A stretch of 64,000 bases of DNA from an uncultured Flavobacteriaceae bacterium (GTDB lineage: Bacteria > Bacteroidota > Bacteroidia > Flavobacteriales > Flavobacteriaceae). The notes under the pieces are model-generated. The model saw only the letters and a program-made list of their open reading frames with translations, was not told the DNA's origin and ran no database searches. The stretch lies in the NCBI GenBank assembly GCA_937944485.1, contig CALDYU010000005.1:1-64000 (forward strand), read 5' to 3'. Shown here piece after piece: positions 61,982 through 64,000 of the stretch; the first letter of the stretch is position 1; every line of letters starts with the position of its first letter. A program made the translations under genes and the position numbers.

Positions 61982-63649
61982 ATGCAAAAAAAAATTCCCA
62001 AACTCTTCTTATACCTTCTTGGTGGACTTCTACTTCTCAACCTACTGCAAGCCTATTTTACAGAACTTATTTTTGATGAAGCATATTATTGGTATTATGC
62101 TCAAAACATTGATTGGGGTTATTTTGATCACCCCCCTATGGTGGCTTGGCTAATAAAGGTAAGTAGTCTTTTTTTTGATGGCGAATTAGGGGTTCGTTTT
62201 ATGAGTTGCCTTTTATCCGCTGGCACCACACTATTACTTTGGCTAATGGTTGATCACCCAATAAAAAAAGACTATGTCTTTCATTTTATAGTTCTTGTCT
62301 TTGCCACTACTTTATTGAATTTGTATGGCATTTTTACTTTACCAGACACGCCACTACTTTTTTTTACCGCACTTTTTCTATGGATTTATAAGCAATTTAT
62401 TAAGAAACCATCATTCCTCTTAAGTCTCGGGTTAGGTTTGATAATGGCTGCACTTATGTACAGCAAATATCATGCGGTATTAGTTATCATTTTTGTACTG
62501 CTCTCTAATTTTAAACTAGTCCGCAACAAGTATGCATGGCTTTCTGTAGTCATCGCGCTAGGCAGCTATACTCCCCATTTATTCTGGTTATATGAACATG
62601 ATTTTGTTTCAATTAAATACCACCTTTTCGACCGTCCAAATCAAGCTTATTCATTTAGTAAATTTACAGGAGGCTACTTTCTGAATTTATTGGCATTATT
62701 CGGGTTCGTTTTTCCAATGGCTTACTATATCTTATATAAAAGCAAGTCCACTGATTTGTTTAAAAAAGCACTGATTTATTTGAGCTATGGCGTATTAATT
62801 TTCTTCTTTATATCGAGTTTTTCAAAACGAGTTCAAACTCAATGGGTTATTGTGGTATCCATTCCTATGGTGCTGTTAATTTTTAAATACATTATAGATA
62901 ATGAGCGCATACGAAGATGGGTTTTTCGGATGAGTTTGATTAACGTTGTTATACTATTGTATGTACGAGCTTTTTTAATCTATGATCAATTGCTACCTAT
63001 GTATTATGAAACCCATGGAAACAAAGATTGGGTTCAAGATTTATCAGCTGATGTTCTAGATACACCGGTAGTTTTTGAAAATTCATACCGTAATGCGCCC
63101 ATGTATTCATTCTATTCTGGTAATAAAGCTATTTCACTCAATAATATTAAATACCGCCGAAATCAATATTCTATTGACGACGCCGAAGCCAGTGTACAGG
63201 GCCAAAAAGTGTTTTATGTTTCAAAATACCTGAAAAATAAGGAGCTAGTTTACCCTCGTATTAAGGGTACACTTTATTATGGAGAATATATCGCTAATTT
63301 CGAAACATATAGGCGTTTAAAATGTTTTATCGATGAATCTGAGCTAAACTTTGAATATAACAGGACTCTTGAAATGAAAGTGTATAACCCTTATGAGGCT
63401 GATATACCTATAGAAAAATTGCAATTCGCTGTAGCATATTTAAATGAATATAAGCAGGTTGTTGATCTAAAATCAATAAAAATGGAGCCTGTTAATCTCG
63501 AGTTAAAAAAACTTAAGTCAAAAGATACTCTTAACTTTAGCTTTGAGTTACCGAAGACGGAAATAGAGCACCCTACTTATATTCAAATTGGTATTTCAGA
63601 AAACAAACTGCGCTATGGAATCAATAGCGATAAATTAAAATTCAATTGA
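61982..63649 (+). CDS. GT39 family polyprenyl-phosphate-sugar glycosyltransferase (ArnT/PMT-like)
   Basis: This 555-aa integral membrane transferase has about ten or more hydrophobic segments in residues 8-330 and a soluble C-terminal region (about 340-555). The GT39/ArnT signatures are LIFDEAYYWYYAQ, with the acidic residue in the first external loop, and GYFDHPPMVAWLIK. It probably moves a sugar from a polyprenyl-phosphate donor to lipid or protein on the outer face of the inner membrane. The divergent neighbour encodes a polyprenol-phosphate mannose synthase. Its stop overlaps the start of the DUF4271 gene (TGATG). Confidence 0.88.
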   Translation: MQKKIPKLFLYLLGGLLLLNLLQAYFTELIFDEAYYWYYAQNIDWGYFDHPPMVAWLIKVSSLFFDGELGVRFMSCLLSAGTTLLLWLMVDHPIKKDYVFHFIVLVFATTLLNLYGIFTLPDTPLLFFTALFLWIYKQFIKKPSFLLSLGLGLIMAALMYSKYHAVLVIIFVLLSNFKLVRNKYAWLSVVIALGSYTPHLFWLYEHDFVSIKYHLFDRPNQAYSFSKFTGGYFLNLLALFGFVFPMAYYILYKSKSTDLFKKALIYLSYGVLIFFFISSFSKRVQTQWVIVVSIPMVLLIFKYIIDNERIRRWVFRMSLINVVILLYVRAFLIYDQLLPMYYETHGNKDWVQDLSADVLDTPVVFENSYRNAPMYSFYSGNKAISLNNIKYRRNQYSIDDAEASVQGQKVFYVSKYLKNKELVYPRIKGTLYYGEYIANFETYRRLKCFIDESELNFEYNRTLEMKVYNPYEADIPIEKLQFAVAYLNEYKQVVDLKSIKMEPVNLELKKLKSKDTLNFSFELPKTEIEHPTYIQIGISENKLRYGINSDKLKFN

Positions 63650-64000
63650 TGGAACCCATTTTCAGAAACATTGAAAATATAGATTGGATTACCCTTATCA
63701 TCTTTGGTAGTTTGCTTCTGATTGTATTTGGTAAAACCGCTTTCTATAATAGATTCCTGAATTTTATTATTCTTCCTTTTAATAATAAATACATATTTAT
63801 GTACAATAAAAAGGAAAAATTATTTAATTGGTTTCATAGCTGTTTTACCATTTTTCAAATAATAAATTTTTCTCTTTTTCTTTTTCTAGTCTGGAAAATA
63901 TTTTTGGGCCCTGAGAAACTTAATGAAGTTAACATATATGTATTTCCAATCTTCTTCGGATCAGTGTTGTTATTTTTAGTGGTGAAAGTATTATTACAGT
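63649..64000 (+). CDS. DUF4271 membrane protein (partial, runs off the window)
   Basis: The reading frame starts with ATG at 63649, overlapping the GT39 stop by one base, and stays open to the end of the window (117 codons seen). The visible part begins MEPIFRNIENIDWITLIIFG and shows at least three hydrophobic segments (about 13-30, 68-86, 98-116), typical of DUF4271 membrane proteins of Bacteroidota, of unknown function. In related genomes I recall the next gene encoding uroporphyrinogen-III synthase; that cannot be seen here. The 3' end is missing because of the window edge, not a truncation. Confidence 0.7.
   Translation, partial: MEPIFRNIENIDWITLIIFGSLLLIVFGKTAFYNRFLNFIILPFNNKYIFMYNKKEKLFNWFHSCFTIFQIINFSLFLFLVWKIFLGPEKLNEVNIYVFPIFFGSVLLFLVVKVLLQ

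Overview
The window is a 64 kb piece of a marine-type Flavobacteriaceae (Bacteroidota) chromosome. This rests on low GC, a SusC/SusD pair, many Bacteroidota-style lipoproteins, type IX secretion (T9SS) sorting tails, -7 promoter boxes of the Bacteroidota form TAnnTTTG, a mevalonate pathway, and family members restricted to this phylum (DUF4296, DUF4271, Bacteroidota-type dihydroorotase). No rRNA or tRNA gene, transposase, prophage or CRISPR array is visible. Genes are densely packed on both strands. The window starts just after the stop codon of a complete mevalonate kinase gene and ends inside a DUF4271 gene.

Layout. 1-5.5 kb: mevalonate kinase and diphosphomevalonate decarboxylase, then a coupled group of glycerophosphodiesterase, HI0933-type flavoprotein and DUF1697 protein, and a small membrane protein. 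5.5-16.7 kb: a compact maltodextrin utilisation locus. A LacI-type regulator, beta-phosphoglucomutase, GH65 phosphorylase and GH13 amylase lie on the minus strand. SusC and SusD are divergent, with a 16-bp palindromic operator candidate in the intergenic region and a strong terminator after SusD. 16.9-26.6 kb: two long VCBS/ASPIC lipoproteins translationally coupled to a vanadium-haloperoxidase-type enzyme, followed by two less characterised genes. 26.6-35.7 kb: the least ordinary region. It has a 1238-aa fusion of phosphoesterase, kinase-like segment and Omp85 barrel; an HD domain fused to a Pycsar-type membrane effector with no cyclase beside it; a 790-aa GAF protein of unknown architecture; a second phosphoesterase; and a coiled-coil lipoprotein.

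35.9-40.7 kb: an aquaporin, then GntP permease, RidA, a D-threonine-aldolase-like PLP enzyme and an M19 dipeptidase, which together look like a D-amino-acid or D-dipeptide utilisation operon. 40.7-47.8 kb: a secreted protein, penicillin-acylase-type enzyme, HtrA-like protease, ABC exporter and a GEVED/Ig-like secreted protein. 47.9-51.1 kb: an Fe-S/redox operon (Mrp, NifU-domain protein, ferredoxin reductase, ferredoxin), interrupted by a 0.4-kb unit encoding a four-helix-bundle (23S-IVP-type) protein and bounded by inverted arrays of 7-bp repeats. 51.3-54.8 kb: alkyltransferase-like protein, LysE-type transporter, trmB and a PhoR/PhoB-like two-component pair. 55-64 kb: two tandem mini-proteins that are almost only a T9SS sorting domain, a LuxE-like enzyme, tyrS, an epimerase, DUF4296, dihydroorotase, polyprenol-phosphate mannose synthase, a GT39 transferase that could use its product, and a partial DUF4271 gene.

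The most promising leads are the trimodular outer-membrane protein at 26613-30329, the stand-alone HD-Pycsar effector at 30387-31577, the 7-bp-repeat-bounded four-helix-bundle unit at 48246-48668, and the orphan T9SS tails at 55066-55855. All functions are read from sequence motifs only; no database search was run.
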